DNA of 64,000 nt from an uncultured Alphaproteobacteria bacterium. Lineage in GTDB: Bacteria; Pseudomonadota; Alphaproteobacteria; Rhodospirillales; Rhodospirillaceae. Under the pieces are notes generated by a model that did no database searches, was not told the DNA's origin, and saw only the letters and a list, made by a program, of their open reading frames with translations. Location of the stretch: positions 3,372,929 to 3,436,928 of the forward strand of contig LT599022.1 in the NCBI GenBank assembly GCA_900079695.1, written 5' to 3'. Shown here one piece after another: positions 28,782-37,093 of the stretch. Both the position numbers and the translations under genes were made by a program. Position 1 is the first letter of the stretch. Every line of letters begins with the position of its first letter.

Positions 28782-29306
28782 TCACGTCACCCCGCGCACC
28801 ACCCCGATAATTTCGTTGATGGCGTGGAGAACGTCCTGGATCCAGGGGTTCTTGATCCGGCGGGCGAGCTGCTCCTTGAGCGAATTGGTGACGGTGGCGG
28901 TGGCCTCGGCGTCGGCGTCGAGGTCCCGCCCTTCGCCGCTCGACGCGCCGACGGCGTTCTGCAGGGCGACCATCTCCTCGGCCAGCGCGCCCTGCCGCAC
29001 GCCCTCGACGACGTCGCGGATCGCGGCGACGTCGTCGCCGAGCAGGATCGGCTCCAGCATCGCGAACAGGGCACGCACCCGGTCTTCGTAAACCGGCAGG
29101 AAGCCCTCGAACCGGCCGCCGTGCGGGAACGCGGCGAGGCGCGCGGCGAGAATCAGGTACATCAGGCGGAACAGCGCGTCGGCGGCGGAGAGGTAGAGCC
29201 GCGCGAGATCGCGCAGCGCGTCGCCCCGCGCGGGCACGCCGCGCGGGTGGTCGCGCAGCGCCAGCGCCAGATCGACGAACGCACGGGTACGGAAGTCGTA
29301 GGCCAT
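28782..29306 (-). CDS. Conserved-looking hypothetical protein, helical
   Basis: I do not recognise this 174-residue protein. It is predicted almost wholly helical, with a hydrophobic patch RLMYLILAARLAAF near residue 46-60, an acidic stretch GRDLDADAEATATV near 125-140 and no signal peptide. Codon use is like its neighbours, supporting a real gene; the ATG at 29306 follows GGGAGGG. It converges with the NfeD-like gene and is the last of a same-strand run that includes the OB-repeat pair. Confidence 0.6.
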   Translation of the reverse strand: MAYDFRTRAFVDLALALRDHPRGVPARGDALRDLARLYLSAADALFRLMYLILAARLAAFPHGGRFEGFLPVYEDRVRALFAMLEPILLGDDVAAIRDVVEGVRQGALAEEMVALQNAVGASSGEGRDLDADAEATATVTNSLKEQLARRIKNPWIQDVLHAINEIIGVVRGVT

Positions 29307-29407
29307 CGCGCCCTCCCGGTGGTGATCCGCCAGAGATGGGCGCGGCGCGGGCGCGGGCCAAGCCCCGCGCGGCGGTCAGGGGACGCGCGGCGCCCCCTGC
29401 GCGGCGA

Positions 29408-30019
29408 TCAGGACGCGCCCGGCGGCGGCGTGAGCACGATCACCGAAGTGGCGTCGATCTCGCGGCGGCTGTAGAGGCCGGCTTCGTCCAGCTCGCCGGT
29501 CACCGACACCCGGTCGCCGACCTCGAGGGCGCGCACGTCGGCCGCGCCCGCGTCGTCGTCGGCGTCCACTTCGAGCCGCTGGTCGCCGCTTTCGAGGGTG
29601 AAGTCGTCGCCGGTCTTGGCGACCACCCGGCCGGTGACGATCACCCAGTCGTCGGCGCCGAGCAGGCGGTTGAGGCGGGCGACGTATATCGATTCGGCGG
29701 CGATCCGGCGGCGCTCGAAGACGTTGCTGTCCATCCGGCCGGTCACGCCGATGCGGTCGCCGGGCTGCATCCGGCCCGCGTCGGCGGCGGCGAGGCCCCG
29801 GAGGCCGACTTCGATCGATCCTTCGCCGGTGGCGAGAGTCAGGCGGTTGCCGTCGATCGCTGCGACGGTGCCGGTGAGGCTGATCCAGTCGGCCGCCGGA
29901 GCGGTCCGCGACTGGAGCGGCGGTTGCGGCGCGGAGGGCGCGGGGTCCGCCGCCAGCGCCGGGGCGGCGAGCAGCGCGAGCGCGCCGCAGGCTCCCAGCA
30001 GGTGGGTGCGCACAGACAT
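29408..30019 (-). CDS. Exported protein with two OB-like repeats (tandem paralogue 1)
   Basis: The 203-residue protein has a signal peptide (LLGACGALALLAAPALA) and two copies of a repeat of about 75 residues: W-I-S-L-T-G-T-V, then xxLTLATGEGSIEV, then GDRIGVTGRMD, then an E-RRRI/EI-A/D-A-S ending, repeated from DWVIVTGRVV. This resembles DUF5666/bacterial OB-fold repeats seen in secreted or periplasmic proteins; the ligand is unknown. The gene 28 bases upstream encodes a paralogue with the same architecture, so a tandem duplication is clear. Confidence 0.75.
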   Translation of the reverse strand: MSVRTHLLGACGALALLAAPALAADPAPSAPQPPLQSRTAPAADWISLTGTVAAIDGNRLTLATGEGSIEVGLRGLAAADAGRMQPGDRIGVTGRMDSNVFERRRIAAESIYVARLNRLLGADDWVIVTGRVVAKTGDDFTLESGDQRLEVDADDDAGAADVRALEVGDRVSVTGELDEAGLYSRREIDATSVIVLTPPPGAS

Positions 30020-30047
30020 GGCTATCTCCTCGGTTTGCGGGTCAAGG

Positions 30048-30683
30048 TCAGGACTCCAGCGGCGTCACCTTGACGGCGTCGATCTCGCGGCGTTCGAACA
30101 GGTCGCCGTCGTCCATCCGCCCGGAGACGCGCACCCGGTCGCCGACGTTCACGGCGTCGGCGCCGTCGGCGTCGTCGGCGTCCACGAGAATCCGGAGGCC
30201 GCCGCTCCGCAGCACCAGACTGTCGCCGCTCCGGTTCTCGATGCGGCCGGTGATCGAGACCCATTCGTCGTCTGCGGCCATCCGCCCCTCGGTGCCGGTC
30301 AGCGGCCGGTCTGGGCGGCCCCCGGCGGCGGCGAGGGTGGCGCCGAGGCGCACGAGGTGGATCGAGGTGGCGTCGAGTTCGCGGTCGCGGAACAGGCCGT
30401 CGTCGACGCGGCCGGTCACGGTGACGCGGTCGCCCGTCCGCAGCCGACCGACGTCGGCGTCGGCGAAGTCGTCGAGGTCCACCTCGATCGCGTCGCGGCC
30501 GGTGTCGAGGGTGAATTCGTCGTCGTCCACCGCCCGCACGCTGCCGCTGAGGCTGATCCGCTCGCCCTCCGCCGCGGTGGCGAGCGGGCGCTCCGGCGCG
30601 ACGTCGGGGGTCTGCCCCGTGGCGGGGGCGGCGAGCAGCGCCAGCGCGCAGCCGGCGGCGGGAAGCAGGGTTCGGTATCGCAT
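30048..30683 (-). CDS. Exported protein with two OB-like repeats (tandem paralogue 2)
   Basis: The 211-residue protein has a signal peptide (AAGCALALLAAPATG) and two repeats matching those of the downstream gene: ERISLSGSVRAVDDDEFTLD ... GDRVTVTGRVDDGLF, and EWVSITGRIENRSGDSLVL ... GDRVRVSGRMDDGDLFERRE. Both repeats are rich in Asp and would make an acidic periplasmic protein. ATG 30683 lies seven bases after GGGAG; ATG 30689 touches that site and is less likely. Function unknown; ion or polyanion binding would fit the charge, but that is speculation. Confidence 0.75.
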   Translation of the reverse strand: MRYRTLLPAAGCALALLAAPATGQTPDVAPERPLATAAEGERISLSGSVRAVDDDEFTLDTGRDAIEVDLDDFADADVGRLRTGDRVTVTGRVDDGLFRDRELDATSIHLVRLGATLAAAGGRPDRPLTGTEGRMAADDEWVSITGRIENRSGDSLVLRSGGLRILVDADDADGADAVNVGDRVRVSGRMDDGDLFERREIDAVKVTPLES

Positions 30684-30787
30684 GGCCATCTCCCTTCGTG
30701 ATGCGCAGCGCCGGTTGCGGCGGTCTGCGACGTCGTTCGACAGGCTCATGGACTCAACGACCGACCCCCGGCGCGGAGTTCCGGAAT

Positions 30788-31114
30788 TCAGCCGATTTCG
30801 AGGCGGGAAATCCGGCCGTCCGCGAGGGTGAAGAGATAGTCGAGCGCCACCGGGCTGCCGGGAAAGTCGCCCGCGACGGTGGCTGCGACGCGGGCGCGCG
30901 TGCCCTCGACGGCGATCGCGGAAGGGGTGGCGGTGCAGCGGTATTTCCGCTGCGTTTCCACCACCCAGGCGGCGATCTCGGCGGTGCCGCGGCGGGGCAG
31001 TGCCTCGTCCACGACCACGGCGTCGAGGGTGAAGCAGAGGGCGGCGCGCGGGCCGTTGGCGGCGTTGGCGGCGGCGAAGTAGGCGGCGATCGGGGTGGGA
31101 AGGTCGGGCGGCAT
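30788..31114 (-). CDS. NTF2-like (SnoaL/DUF4440-type) protein
   Basis: The 108-residue protein matches the cone-shaped NTF2-like fold: an opening helix PTPIAAYFAAANAANGP, then ALCFTLDAVVVDEALPRRGTAEIAAWV and alternating strands ending FTLADGRISRLEIG. Such proteins are small polyketide-cyclase-like or ligand-binding domains with varied roles. The ATG at 31114 follows GGAG; ATG 31126 is possible. It lies between the Cache receptor gene and the OB-repeat genes on the same strand. Confidence 0.7.
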   Translation of the reverse strand: MPPDLPTPIAAYFAAANAANGPRAALCFTLDAVVVDEALPRRGTAEIAAWVVETQRKYRCTATPSAIAVEGTRARVAATVAGDFPGSPVALDYLFTLADGRISRLEIG

Positions 31115-31163
31115 CGGCGGCTCCATCGGCGTTGGGGAGCCGACAGATTGGACCGGGTCGCCG

Positions 31164-32123
31164 TCAGAAACCGTCAGCACGGACCCGGCGGCGGCGCAGC
31201 ATCGCCATTCCCACCGCGCCCGCCGCCAGCAGCGTGCCGTAGGCGAGCCCCAGCAGCAGGGCGGTGCGCCGCCACTCCGCGAGATAGTCCGACGAGGCGA
31301 GCCCGACCGCGATGAAGAGCGGGTATTTGCCGACGCGGGTGAAGGTGACGGTGCGCGCGGTGCCGTCCCAGGTGCCGCCGGAGTAGTAGGTGGCGCGGGC
31401 CGCGCCGCTGTCGAGCAGCGCCCGGAGCTCCGGCGAGATGTTGGTGTTGCCGCGGAACAGGCGCTGCGGATCGGGATGGCGGACGACGATCCCCATCGAC
31501 GGATCGCGCAGGCTGATGCCGCCGTGCGCGCCGATGTCGAGCCGCGACAGGAAATCCTCCACCTGGCTGAGCGGCAGCCGCGCGAACGCCACGCCGATGA
31601 ACTCGCCGTCGCGCGTTTCTACCCGGCGCGAGAGGTAGAGGCCGTCGGGGTCGGTGGGCTCGGCGCGGGGCGCGATGTAGAGCCCCGAAGCGCCCGGGGT
31701 GGCGCCCGCGACGAAGAATCTCTGGGTCGTGACGTATTCCTGGAGGGTGGCGCGGTCGGTGAATCCGCCGGTGGTGTAGATCACCCGGCCCTCCGGGTCG
31801 GCCAGGCCGAAGCGGCTGGTGTCGGAGAGCGCGGTGACGTTGCGCGCGAGGAACGCGTCGAGCCGTTCGGCGGCGATGCGGCCGGAGCGGGCGTTCTGGG
31901 TGGCCTCGTGAGCGAGGGAGAGCAGCCCGAGGTCGATCTGGTCGAACAGTTCGACGAAGTAGTTTTCGACCAGCAGCGCGAGGTTGCGGCTGCCGGTCGC
32001 CGCCGCGTCCTGCGCATCGCGCCAGGCGTTGCCGAGCGCAACCGCGACGAGCGCCCCGATCGCGAGATAGAGCGCCGCCAGGACCGCCATCGCGCGGCCG
32101 GTCGAGTGGATCGCTCGGAACAT
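31164..32123 (-). CDS. Membrane-anchored Cache (PDC) receptor without output domain
   Basis: The 319-residue protein has TM1 at about 12-33, a periplasmic double-Cache-type domain (about 40-280; SRFGLADPEGRVIYTTGG, TQRFFVAGAT, GLYLSRRVETRDGEFIGVAFA) and TM2 at about 285-307, then only about ten basic residues. In family relatives this sensor leads into GGDEF, MCP or kinase modules; here the protein simply ends (RRRRVRADGF). The stop is followed by an ordinary gene and I find no displaced output domain in the next frames. The ATG at 32123 follows GGGAGGG. It may signal through a partner protein. Confidence 0.82.
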   Translation of the reverse strand: MFRAIHSTGRAMAVLAALYLAIGALVAVALGNAWRDAQDAAATGSRNLALLVENYFVELFDQIDLGLLSLAHEATQNARSGRIAAERLDAFLARNVTALSDTSRFGLADPEGRVIYTTGGFTDRATLQEYVTTQRFFVAGATPGASGLYIAPRAEPTDPDGLYLSRRVETRDGEFIGVAFARLPLSQVEDFLSRLDIGAHGGISLRDPSMGIVVRHPDPQRLFRGNTNISPELRALLDSGAARATYYSGGTWDGTARTVTFTRVGKYPLFIAVGLASSDYLAEWRRTALLLGLAYGTLLAAGAVGMAMLRRRRVRADGF

Positions 32124-32142
32124 ACGCCCTCCCGCAGTGTCG

Positions 32143-32916
32143 CTACCTTGCGTTGCGTTTCATTGCCGCCGTGCAATCGTTTCTCTCGCCATCATATGGT
32201 TTCGCGGCGGCGCGATGCAAATCGTCCGGTGGCGGCTCGCAGGCGAGCCGCTCCTGCCATTCGGCGAGCAGCGCGGCGCGGCGCTTGGGCGTGCGCTCGG
32301 CGAGAACTTCCGCCGCGGCGATGCGGTCGACGCGGAAATGGCGGAAATCCGCGCGCGTCTCGCACCAGGCGTCGAGGATCCGGGCGGCGTGGAGGAAGTC
32401 GATGGCGAACGGCCACACCACCCGCTCGGTGGTCGCGCCCGCCGCGTCGGTATAGGTGATGCGCAGCTTCCGCTCGCCGCGAATCGCGCGGCGCAGGGTG
32501 TCGAGATCGCCCCCCTCGGCGATCTCCCACCACACCGCGCCGGGGCGCGCCACCGGCGATTCGATCGCCGCCCGGGTCTCCGGCGGCAGCACCGCGGCGA
32601 TCTTGCCGAGCGCCTGGCGCGCCGCCTGCCGGAGCGTGGCGTCGCCGCGCTGGCGCACCGTCGCGAGGCCGAGCAGCAGCGCCTCGGTTTCCTCGGCGTC
32701 GAACATCAGCGGCGGCAGGAACAACCCGGGCGCGAGGACGTAGCCGACCCCCGCCTCGCCCGACACCGGCGCGCCCGAGGCGGCGAGGGTGGCGATGTCG
32801 CGGTAGACGGTGCGGGTCGAGACCCCGAGTTCGGCGGCGAGGGCGGCCGCCGTCACCGGACGGCGGCGGGCGCGCAGGGCTTGCAGCAGATCGAGCAGAC
32901 GGGCGGTGCGGGTCAT
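32143..32916 (-). CDS. WYL-domain transcriptional regulator (YafY type)
   Basis: The 257-residue protein has an N-terminal DeoR-like winged helix (VTAAALAAELGVSTRTVYRD) and a WYL ligand-sensing domain (IRGERKLRITYTDAAG ... VVWPFAIDFLHAARILDAW ... RHFRVDRI). Start ATG 32916. Its stop is 19 bases from the Cache gene start on the same strand, so it may regulate that run. WYL regulators often respond to nucleotides or DNA stress; no ligand can be inferred here. Confidence 0.9.
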   Translation of the reverse strand: MTRTARLLDLLQALRARRRPVTAAALAAELGVSTRTVYRDIATLAASGAPVSGEAGVGYVLAPGLFLPPLMFDAEETEALLLGLATVRQRGDATLRQAARQALGKIAAVLPPETRAAIESPVARPGAVWWEIAEGGDLDTLRRAIRGERKLRITYTDAAGATTERVVWPFAIDFLHAARILDAWCETRADFRHFRVDRIAAAEVLAERTPKRRAALLAEWQERLACEPPPDDLHRAAAKPYDGERNDCTAAMKRNAR

Positions 32917-33017
32917 GGCCGATCATCGCACATTCGCGCGCCCGAATCCGTCAGGATTGGCGCGGTAGGTCTTATATGTGATAATTCGCGTGTTAAGGTT
33001 GCCGAGTCGCTCCGACC

Positions 33018-34535
33018 ATGTCACCTGAACGCGAGTCTCTGATCCGGTCCCTGTTCGAAACCTTCGTTGCCCGTTACGCCCTGCGCGACGAAAGCCTGCT
33101 CGGCATGTTCGGCGAGACCTTTTCCGGCTATACCGTCTGCGGCGAATTTCTAGTCCACGACCGCGACCGCTGGGCGGAGATCGTCCGCGCCGACTTCGCC
33201 GAGGCCGCGTTCCTGCGCATCGACGTCATCGATCTGACGATGCAGGATTTGGCCGAAGACGTCGTCTCGGCGCTGGCGCTGTTCCACCTCCACCTTCCCG
33301 ACGACGATCCGCTGGTGGCGCGCGAGATGTTGCGGCTGTTCCTGGTGTTCCGTCGCGAGGCGGGGGAGTGGAAGGTGGCGCACAGCAGCTATTCCGCCCC
33401 CTATCATCTGCGCGACGCCGACCGGATCTTCCCGCTCGACAGCCTTGCCGCCCGCGCCGCCGAACTCGAACGGCTGGTGGAGGAGCGCACCGCGCGGCTC
33501 GAACGCGCCAACAGCGCGCTCGAAACCCTGAGCTACACCGACGATCTCACCGGCATCGCCAACCGCCGCGCCTTCGACCGCCGCCTGCGGGAGGAGTGGC
33601 GGCGGGCGCGCCGCGGCGAGACTCCGCTCGCGCTGCTGATGCTCGATCTCGACGTCTTCAAGCACTACAACGACCGCTACGGTCATCTCGCCGGCGACCG
33701 CTGTCTCGAACGCATCGCCCGCCTGCTCGCGGGGTCGGTGCGGCGCGCGGGCGACCTTGCGGCGCGCTTCGGCGGCGAGGAGTTCGTGGTGCTGCTGCCC
33801 GGCGCGGACGCCGACGAGGCCCACGAGGTGGCGATGCTGATCCTGCGCAAGATCCGGGCGCTCGCGCTGCCGCACGAGGAGACGGCGACCGGCATCGTCA
33901 CCGTCAGCATCGGCATCGCGGGCGAGATTCCGGCGGGCGGCGACCCGCTCGACCTGGTGCGCCGCGCCGATGCCGCCCTCTATCGTGCCAAGCGCGCCGG
34001 GCGCAACCGCATCGCGTTCGAACTCGACGACGCGCCGTTCGCGGTTCGCCCCGCACACCCCGGCGAGGCCGCCGAGATCGCCGCGCTGATCGACGAGGCG
34101 TTCCGCGACGCCGCCCACGCCTGCGGCTTCGAGGGCGAGGTGTTCCTCGCCCTGCGCCGCGCCGATGCGCTGGTGGTTTCGCTGGTGGCGGAGGTCGGCG
34201 GCGTGCTCCTCGGACAGGTGGCGGCATCGCCGCTCAGTCTCGACGGCGCGCCCGGCTGGGCGGGCATCGGCCCGCTCGCGGTGCGCCCGGGAACCCGCGG
34301 TCACGGCGTCGGCACGCGATTGATGGCCGCCTGCCTTGCCGCCCTCGAGGAAGCGGGGTTCAAGGGCGCGGTGCTGGTGGGGGACCCCGCCTACTACGGC
34401 CGGTTCGGATTTTCCGCCCGGCCGGGGCTGATCTTCCCCGGCGCACCCGCCGAAAACGTTCTCGGCCTCGCCTTCGGCCCCGAGGAACCGCAGGGCGTCG
34501 CCGCCTTCCACCCGGCCTTCGACGTTGCGCTCTGA
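33018..34535 (+). CDS. NTF2-like, GGDEF and GNAT acetyltransferase fusion protein
   Basis: The 505-residue protein joins three modules. Residues 1-130 look like an NTF2/SnoaL-type domain. A short coiled coil (about 140-170) leads to a diguanylate cyclase domain (about 172-335) with the active site GGEEF at 252-256 and an RxxD inhibitory site at 243-246 (RAGD), so c-di-GMP synthesis with product feedback is expected. Residues 340-490 are a GNAT domain of YhbS type: IGPLAVRPGTRGHGVGTRL binds acetyl-CoA and VGDPAYYGRFGF is the family signature. No membrane segment. The gene stands between two divergent regulators and an FkbM gene. Confidence 0.9.
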   Translation: MSPERESLIRSLFETFVARYALRDESLLGMFGETFSGYTVCGEFLVHDRDRWAEIVRADFAEAAFLRIDVIDLTMQDLAEDVVSALALFHLHLPDDDPLVAREMLRLFLVFRREAGEWKVAHSSYSAPYHLRDADRIFPLDSLAARAAELERLVEERTARLERANSALETLSYTDDLTGIANRRAFDRRLREEWRRARRGETPLALLMLDLDVFKHYNDRYGHLAGDRCLERIARLLAGSVRRAGDLAARFGGEEFVVLLPGADADEAHEVAMLILRKIRALALPHEETATGIVTVSIGIAGEIPAGGDPLDLVRRADAALYRAKRAGRNRIAFELDDAPFAVRPAHPGEAAEIAALIDEAFRDAAHACGFEGEVFLALRRADALVVSLVAEVGGVLLGQVAASPLSLDGAPGWAGIGPLAVRPGTRGHGVGTRLMAACLAALEEAGFKGAVLVGDPAYYGRFGFSARPGLIFPGAPAENVLGLAFGPEEPQGVAAFHPAFDVAL

Positions 34536-34597
34536 CTCTTGACGGAACGGCGGCGCCCGCCCAAGGTGGCCCCCGCGCGCGACAGGGGAGCGGACGA

Positions 34598-36076
34598 ATG
34601 CCGGAAACTGGACCGACCTGGAAACTATCGCTGGCCGGGGAGGCGACGGTATGCGTCGCGCCGACGCTCGCGCAGATGACTCCCTACGTGCTGCTCGAAC
34701 AGGAGGACTGGTTCGAGGACGAGATCCGCTTCGTCCGCCGTCTCGTCGAGCCGGGGATGACGATGCTCGACGTCGGCGCCAACCACGGCGTCTATTCCCT
34801 TGCCGCGGCGTGCCGGATCGGCGGCGGACGGATCTGGGCGTTCGAACCGGCGTCGGCGCCGCGCGCCCGTTTCGCCGAAAGCGTCGCCCTCAACGGGTTC
34901 GGGACCGTCGTCGCGATTCTGCCGGTAGCCCTCTCCGATACCGAGCGCACCGTCGAGATGGCGATCGCCGAGAACAGCGAACTCGGCAGCCTGCACGGCG
35001 GGGCCGGTCCCGCCGAGACGGTGCGGGTGCGCACCCTCGACGCCTGCGCCGCCGAGCACTTTCCCGACGCGCGCATCGATTTCGTCAAACTCGACGCCGA
35101 GGGCGAGGAAGTCGCGATCCTGCGCGGCGGCGCGCGGATCTTCGCCGAACAGTCGCCGCTGGTGATGTTCGAACTGCGCGAGGGCGCCAAGGTCAACGCG
35201 GGCCTGCCCGAGGCCTTCCGCGCCCTCGGTTACGATCTCTTCGTGCTGGTGGCGGAGGCCGGTCTGCTGTTGCCCGCGACCGGCGCCGAGGAGGCGCTCA
35301 ATCTCTTCGCCTGCAAGCCCGACCGCGCCGCCGCGCTCGCCGCGCGCGGGCTGCTGCTGCGGTCCGAAGCGGAACTGCCGCGCGAGCCCGCCGGGGTCTC
35401 GCCTGCCGATTTGGCGGAGCGTCTCGGCGGTCTGGAGTGCGCCGCGGCCTGGCGCGGCGCCTGGAATCTCGCCCTGGTGCGCCGCCTGCCGGGGCCGTAC
35501 ATGTTCGCCCTCGGCACCGCGCTCGCAGCCGCCTCGGCCGCGCCGGCGCGTCGGGTGGCGCTGTGGCTGGCCGCCTGGACCGAGCTCGCGCGCCTGCCGG
35601 CCGCGGTCGCGTCGCGAACCGAGGTCGATCTCCTCAGGCTCCACCTGCTGCATTGCCTCGGCCGCCGCGCCGCGGCGCATCGGCTCGCGCGCACGTTGGA
35701 GCGGCAGTTCGGCACCCGCAAGGCCCAGGTGGATTGGCCGTTCGTCGCGCCTCTGGCGGCGGATTGGCGGCGCGCGACCGGTCAGACGCCGGAGACCTGG
35801 GCGGCGTACCGGGTCGCCGAATACGTCACGATCCACGGCGCGGCGTCGTCGTACTTCCTCGCCGACATCGTCTGCGGGCGCGTCGGCCTGCACCTCGGCG
35901 ATCCCGACCGCAGCGCGCGGATCTGCCGGACGATCGCTCTCGCGACGGCGAAACGGCTCCGCCGCGGGGAAGGCGGCGGAGCCGTGGTGATGGCGGCCAA
36001 CGCGGCCGCGTGGCGCGACCTGTCGGCGGAGATGCTTTACGCCTCGATGCCCTCGAACAGCACCGAGGACAGGTAG
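34598..36076 (+). CDS. FkbM-family SAM-dependent methyltransferase with helical C-terminal extension
   Basis: The 492-residue protein starts with a methyltransferase domain (about 45-215): [18 protein letters not shown] binds SAM, followed by [21 protein letters not shown] and a closing VMFELREG. FkbM enzymes usually O-methylate glycans or natural products. The remaining 270 residues are helical and unassigned. The ATG at 34598 follows AGGGGAG. Its last 40 codons are odd: they run through a perfect 12-bp hairpin (35954-35984) and overlap cysK by 40 bases on the other strand, so the native end may have been lost. Confidence 0.83.
   Translation: MPETGPTWKLSLAGEATVCVAPTLAQMTPYVLLEQEDWFEDEIRFVRRLVEPGMTMLDVGANHGVYSLAAACRIGGGRIWAFEPASAPRARFAESVALNGFGTVVAILPVALSDTERTVEMAIAENSELGSLHGGAGPAETVRVRTLDACAAEHFPDARIDFVKLDAEGEEVAILRGGARIFAEQSPLVMFELREGAKVNAGLPEAFRALGYDLFVLVAEAGLLLPATGAEEALNLFACKPDRAAALAARGLLLRSEAELPREPAGVSPADLAERLGGLECAAAWRGAWNLALVRRLPGPYMFALGTALAAASAAPARRVALWLAAWTELARLPAAVASRTEVDLLRLHLLHCLGRRAAAHRLARTLERQFGTRKAQVDWPFVAPLAADWRRATGQTPETWAAYRVAEYVTIHGAASSYFLADIVCGRVGLHLGDPDRSARICRTIALATAKRLRRGEGGGAVVMAANAAAWRDLSAEMLYASMPSNSTEDR
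35954..35984 (-). terminator. GC hairpin downstream of cysK, inside the FkbM coding end
   Basis: A perfect 12-bp stem (CGGCTCCGCCGC with GCGGCGGAGCCG) and a seven-base loop lie 53 bases past the cysK stop. On the minus strand the stem is followed by TTTCG, a weak T-run. It looks like the cysK terminator even though it is also read as codons of the FkbM gene on the other strand. Confidence 0.55.
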
Positions 36077-36993
36077 CGCTCGCCGGCGTCGGGGAGGATC
36101 ACCACGATGGTCTTGCCGGCGAACGCGTCGTCGGCCGCCAGGCGCGCCGCCGCCGCGACCGCCGCGCCGCACGAGATGCCCGCGAGGATGCCTTCCTCCC
36201 GCGCGAGACGGCGGGCGAATTCCACCGCGTCGTCGTTGCTCACCTGCTCGACCCGGTCGATCACCGACAGGTCGAGGGTTTCGGGAATGAATCCGGCGCC
36301 GATGCCCTGGATCTTGTGCGGCCCGGGCTTGAGGTCCGCGCCCGCGAGCTTCTGGCTGATCACCGGGCTCGCGGCGGGCTCCACCGCCACCGAGGTGATC
36401 GCCTTGCCCTTGGTGCCCTTGATGTAGCGCGAGATGCCGGTGATGGTGCCGCCGGTGCCGACGCCCGAAACCAGCACGTCGACCGCGCCGTCGGTGTCGT
36501 CCCAGATTTCCGGGCCGGTGGTCTTCTCGTGAATCGCCGGGTTCGCCGGGTTCTTGAACTGCTGCGGCAGGAAATACCGCGCCGGGTCCGAGGCGGCGAT
36601 CTCCTCGGCGCGGCGCACCGCGCCCGCCATCCCTTCCGGCCCGGGGGTGAGGATCAGGTTCGCGCCGAGGAACTTCAGCACCCGGCGGCGCTCCAGGCTC
36701 ATCGTCTCGGGCATCGTCAGGGTCAGCTTGTAGCCCTTCGCCGCCGCCACGTAGGCGAGCGCGATGCCGGTGTTGCCGGAAGTCGGCTCGACGATCTCGA
36801 CGCCGGGCTTCAACAGGCCCTTTTCCTCGGCGTCCCAGATCAGCGCGGCGCCGAGGCGGCACTTCACCGAATAGGCCGGGTTGCGGCCCTCGATCTTGGC
36901 CAGAACCGTCGCCTTGCCGGGGGCGACGCGGTTGAGCCGCACCAGCGGGGTGCGGCCGATGGATTCGGCGTTGTCGGTGAATATCCTGCTCAT
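36037..36993 (-). CDS. cysK: Cysteine synthase A (O-acetylserine sulfhydrylase)
   Basis: The 318-residue PLP enzyme makes cysteine from O-acetylserine and sulfide. The PLP Lys is in [14 protein letters not shown] near residue 43, the substrate loop is [12 protein letters not shown] near 70, and [17 protein letters not shown] binds the phosphate. The C-terminal Ile-rich peptide contact and SCGAA are normal. The ATG at 36993 is preceded by a plausible promoter (TTGACA at 37052-37057) and an AT-rich palindrome, so it is likely transcribed apart from recR. Confidence 0.97.
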   Translation of the reverse strand: MSRIFTDNAESIGRTPLVRLNRVAPGKATVLAKIEGRNPAYSVKCRLGAALIWDAEEKGLLKPGVEIVEPTSGNTGIALAYVAAAKGYKLTLTMPETMSLERRRVLKFLGANLILTPGPEGMAGAVRRAEEIAASDPARYFLPQQFKNPANPAIHEKTTGPEIWDDTDGAVDVLVSGVGTGGTITGISRYIKGTKGKAITSVAVEPAASPVISQKLAGADLKPGPHKIQGIGAGFIPETLDLSVIDRVEQVSNDDAVEFARRLAREEGILAGISCGAAVAAAARLAADDAFAGKTIVVILPDAGERYLSSVLFEGIEA

Positions 36994-37028
36994 CGTCCGT
37001 TCCTTAGACGGTTTGGTGTCCGGCACCA

Positions 37029-37057
37029 AAGATCGGAACGATTGCGCGGAATGTCAA
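37029..37057 (-). promoter_or_regulatory. Candidate cysK promoter
   Basis: On the minus strand a perfect -35 hexamer TTGACA (37057-37052) is followed after 17 bases by GATCTT (37034-37029), which matches three of six -10 positions. Transcription would start about 30 bases before the cysK ATG. The weak -10 suggests help from a factor bound at the adjacent palindrome (37065-37093). Confidence 0.55.
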
Positions 37058-37064
37058 TGTGATT

Positions 37065-37093
37065 TTACACTAATAACACTTAAATTAGTGTAA
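37065..37093. promoter_or_regulatory. AT-rich palindrome, candidate operator upstream of cysK
   Basis: A perfect 10-bp inverted repeat, TTACACTAAT and ATTAGTGTAA, is separated by nine bases and abuts the recR stop. It is one of the most AT-rich spots in a very GC-rich window. It ends eight bases upstream of the cysK -35, where an activator would sit. A transcription end signal for recR is less likely because the stem has almost no GC. Confidence 0.55.
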
